A DNA stretch of 64,000 bases, from positions 310,001-374,000 of the forward strand of contig NZ_SRUU01000001.1 in assembly GCF_004791585.1 (NCBI RefSeq). The letters are read 5' to 3'. A program made the position numbers and the translations under genes. A model generated the notes under the pieces. It saw only the letters and a list, made by a program, of their open reading frames with translations. It had not been told where the DNA came from and did no database searches. The DNA is from Mesorhizobium sp. M1C.F.Ca.ET.210.01.1.1 (GTDB taxonomy: Bacteria > Pseudomonadota > Alphaproteobacteria > Rhizobiales > Rhizobiaceae). Shown one piece after another: positions 61,871 through 64,000 of the stretch (the stretch's first letter is position 1; the number at the start of each line of letters is the position of its first letter).

Positions 61871-63034
61871 TTAGCGCATATTCCCCGTATGCCCCTGCGA
61901 ATACCGCCCCGGCTGCGGCCATACCGTCAGCCCGTGCGGCTCGACGCCGACGCGGATCTTGGTCACGGCGCCCGAGGTCGTGTCGATCATGTAGACTTCG
62001 CTGTCGAAGCGCCCGGAGAGCCATAGCTGCTTGCCGTCGGCGCTGACATTGCCCATGTCGGGGCTGCCGCCCTCGGGGATCGGCCATTGGGCGACGACCG
62101 AGCGCGTGGCGAAGTCGATCCCCGTCACGCTGCCAGGCCCGTCGGCGCGGCCCTGCTCCATCTTGTGCGAGCCGCGGTTCGAGACATAGAGCCGCTTCCC
62201 GTCGCGGCTGACGACGAACCCGTGCGCGCCTATTCCGGTCGGGATGAAGCCGATCTCCTTGAAGCTGTCGCCATCGATGAGGAAGACGCCGTCATTCATC
62301 ATGTCGGCGACGTAGAACACCTTGCCGTCGGGCGAGAGCCTTATGTCCTGCGGCATGCCCATCTTCGAAAGATCGAGATGGCCGAGCACCTTCTGGTTCT
62401 TGAGATCGACCTTGGCCAGGCCGCCGTCGCCGTATTCGCAAGTGAAGATCGCATAGGAATTGTCGGCCGAGAAATCGGCATGGTTGATGCCGGGGCAGGT
62501 CGGCGTCGGGATGATCGACTTCAACGCCATGGTCTGCGGATCGCGCAGGTCGAGCTGCTTCAGGGCCTCGTCGACGATGATGGCGGCGCTGCCGTCAGGC
62601 ATGAAATAGACGTTGTAGGGATCGTCCACCGGCACCTGCTTGCCGGGTTTTCCCGTCATCGGGTCGATCGGCGTCAGGCTGCCGTTCTTGCCGGTGCCGT
62701 TGTTGGCCACCCAGAGCGTCTTCAGGTCCCAGGACGGGACGACGTGCTGCGGCTTGCTGCCGACCGGAAACCTGTCGACCTCCTTGAGCGTCGCCGTGTC
62801 GATGACGGAAACGCTGTTCGAGGAGCGGTTGGGCACATAGACGCGCGGCAACGCGCCTGCCGTGGCGGGGCTCAGACCAGCGGTCGTGTGGCTGTAGATG
62901 TTGACGGGCGGTGGCGCAGGCTCGGAGCAATCCTCGGGGCAGGTGTCCGCGAAGGCGCCCGTCGGCAACAGGGCGAGCAGCAGGGCAAGCAGCGCGATTG
63001 GCGAGCCGGCGTGGCGCGGAAGTATTCTGATCAT
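61871..63034 (-). CDS. Periplasmic YncE-type beta-propeller protein
   Basis: A 387-residue exported protein with a Sec signal peptide (about residues 1-28, AFA/DT). Repeats of the pattern VYVPNRSSNSVSVIDTATLKEV, LWVANNGTGKNGSLTPID, VFYVADMMNDGVFLIDGDSF and LYVSNRGSHKM (each here shortened below 20 in a row) mark a seven-bladed propeller like YncE/PQQ-dependent proteins. Two Cys pairs in the N-terminus (CPEDC) and later Cys suggest disulfides. Function unknown. Confidence 0.82.
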   Translation of the reverse strand: MIRILPRHAGSPIALLALLLALLPTGAFADTCPEDCSEPAPPPVNIYSHTTAGLSPATAGALPRVYVPNRSSNSVSVIDTATLKEVDRFPVGSKPQHVVPSWDLKTLWVANNGTGKNGSLTPIDPMTGKPGKQVPVDDPYNVYFMPDGSAAIIVDEALKQLDLRDPQTMALKSIIPTPTCPGINHADFSADNSYAIFTCEYGDGGLAKVDLKNQKVLGHLDLSKMGMPQDIRLSPDGKVFYVADMMNDGVFLIDGDSFKEIGFIPTGIGAHGFVVSRDGKRLYVSNRGSHKMEQGRADGPGSVTGIDFATRSVVAQWPIPEGGSPDMGNVSADGKQLWLSGRFDSEVYMIDTTSGAVTKIRVGVEPHGLTVWPQPGRYSQGHTGNMR

Positions 63035-63105
63035 CTGGATTGCTTTGTGATTGATGCGGGCCGGATCCGGCCGTGGGATGCCATAGCCTGTGAAACGCTC
63101 TCCAT

Positions 63106-64000
63106 CTAGCGCCTTTTCAACAGGCTCCGCATGCGGTTGCGCAGGAGGCGCGCCATGTTGCGGGTCTCGCGATAGAGGTGCATCTGCGAAGCCGCCTGGC
63201 GGGCCAGCCGGTCGGCGTCGGGCGTCAAGCCGACCACCAGCGTGCCCATCGGCTTGCGCTCGCTCCACAGCCGGCTCATCACCGGATGGTCGGGCACCGC
63301 GCAGGAATCGGTCATGCCGATGTTGGGATCGTCGAGATGCTGCTTCGTCACCTCGATCATCAGCAGCGTGCCCGGCGAATAGGCGGAGAGCGTCTCGTCA
63401 TAGGCCGTCTTCCAGGTATAGGCGACGCCGGCCTCGACGAAGACGACCAGGGACGCGATGGTGCGGCCGTCTAGCTTCAGGGAATGGATGCGGCACATGT
63501 CGTGCTCGGCCAGCCGATGCACGGCCTCGCGGGCGAAGGCGGCGCGGTAGCGGTCGATCGCCATGGCCGTGCGCTCGCGGCCTTTCCAGCCCGCGGCTTC
63601 CAAGGTCAGGAAGCTCTCGATGGCATGGCGGATCTCATCCTGCCCACGCGCCACGACGTGCTCGAGCTTGCCAAGGTCGGCGAGGCGCCGCTTCAGCCGG
63701 CGGAATTCGCGATGATGGTGCGAGCGCAGCGAGGCCTTGAGGTAGTCGTCACCGTCGGTGTCGCTTTCCAGCACCGGGCGCTCGACCTTGCCAGTGGTGA
63801 CCAGGGTCAGGCCGCGGCTGTCGGCAAAGGAGGTGAGCAGGCTCGCCACCGGGCCGTCCAGCCGCATGTCGGGCAGCACGAACACTTTCGGCAATTTGAG
63901 ATGCGGCCTCCCCAGCATCGAGAAGAAATCCTCGATGACGCCGACCGGATCGTCGCGGTCGACCAGCGGGGTGCCGAGCGGACCGAACGGGCTCGACCAT
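63106..64000 (-). CDS. GNAT/CelD-like acyltransferase, cut by window edge
   Basis: The frame runs off the right edge, so the N-terminus is missing; at least 298 residues are present. SHHHREFRRLKRRLADLG lies mid-protein, then VFVEAGVAYTWKTAYDETLSAYSPGTLLM (split), a GNAT-like fold pattern found in the CelD/BioF2 family. Possible role in polysaccharide modification, inferred only from the family. An internal ATG at 63918 is not the real start, since in-frame coding continues to the edge. Confidence 0.72.
   Translation of the reverse strand, partial: WSSPFGPLGTPLVDRDDPVGVIEDFFSMLGRPHLKLPKVFVLPDMRLDGPVASLLTSFADSRGLTLVTTGKVERPVLESDTDGDDYLKASLRSHHHREFRRLKRRLADLGKLEHVVARGQDEIRHAIESFLTLEAAGWKGRERTAMAIDRYRAAFAREAVHRLAEHDMCRIHSLKLDGRTIASLVVFVEAGVAYTWKTAYDETLSAYSPGTLLMIEVTKQHLDDPNIGMTDSCAVPDHPVMSRLWSERKPMGTLVVGLTPDADRLARQAASQMHLYRETRNMARLLRNRMRSLLKRR

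Noticed and set aside
61742..61900. tRNA-Leu as integration site of a mobile element.
   Set aside because: No integrase, direct repeat of the tRNA 3' end or change of gene content follows.

Overview
The window looks like chromosomal core sequence of a rhizobial alphaproteobacterium, most like Mesorhizobium. Evidence: high GC, frequent GTG and TTG starts, a SAM-II riboswitch before metX, a CtrA-type site before ftsE, a cpdR gene, the lysA-lptM-argH/tlpA block, and several families of rhizobial intergenic palindromes. No phage, transposase, insertion sequence or CRISPR array was seen.

Layout. 0.2-9.4 kb: a glycosyltransferase; metXW behind a SAM-II riboswitch and intrinsic terminator; divergent hisC-tyrC; a PfkB-type sugar kinase, a DUF2125 protein, a ChaC-like cyclotransferase and an aldo/keto reductase. 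9.5-19.5 kb: LysE exporter, plsC, a divergent LysR/PNPOx pair, ydcF-ftsX-ftsE, a DUF3426-like membrane protein, hpt, cpdR, a DMT transporter with divergent LysR, and a VOC protein. 19.5-31 kb: a large DUF4175 membrane protein, threonine/serine dehydratase with divergent ArsR regulator, lysA-lptM-argH, tlpA, a MHYT-GGDEF-EAL protein and an EEP-family hydrolase. 31.2-36.6 kb: ugpBAEC plus a GpdQ-like phosphodiesterase (glycerol-phosphate uptake). 36.6-40.5 kb: an iron(III) fbpABC transporter with a RirA-type box.

40.8-46.3 kb is the most interesting part. A sigma-54-type promoter and a guanidine-I (ykkC) riboswitch precede one transcription unit encoding an ABC importer, a ureohydrolase resembling the nickel-dependent guanidine hydrolase, a histidine-rich protein, a HupE/UreJ nickel permease and possibly a 26-residue protein. 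I read it as a nitrogen-controlled, guanidine-induced pathway that imports guanidine, hydrolyses it and supplies its nickel.

46.6-64 kb: ECF sigma factor with NrsF-type anti-sigma, a PAS-GGDEF protein, 3-hydroxybutyryl-CoA dehydrogenase with etfBA, rhomboid protease, cobalamin adenosyltransferase, SDR, YihY, an EamA transporter, gluQRS, an AlkA-type glycosylase, an HNH endonuclease, dsbB, a DedA-like protein, tRNA-Leu(CAA), a YncE-like beta-propeller, and a GNAT protein cut by the right edge. All calls rest on reading the sequence; no database search was run.
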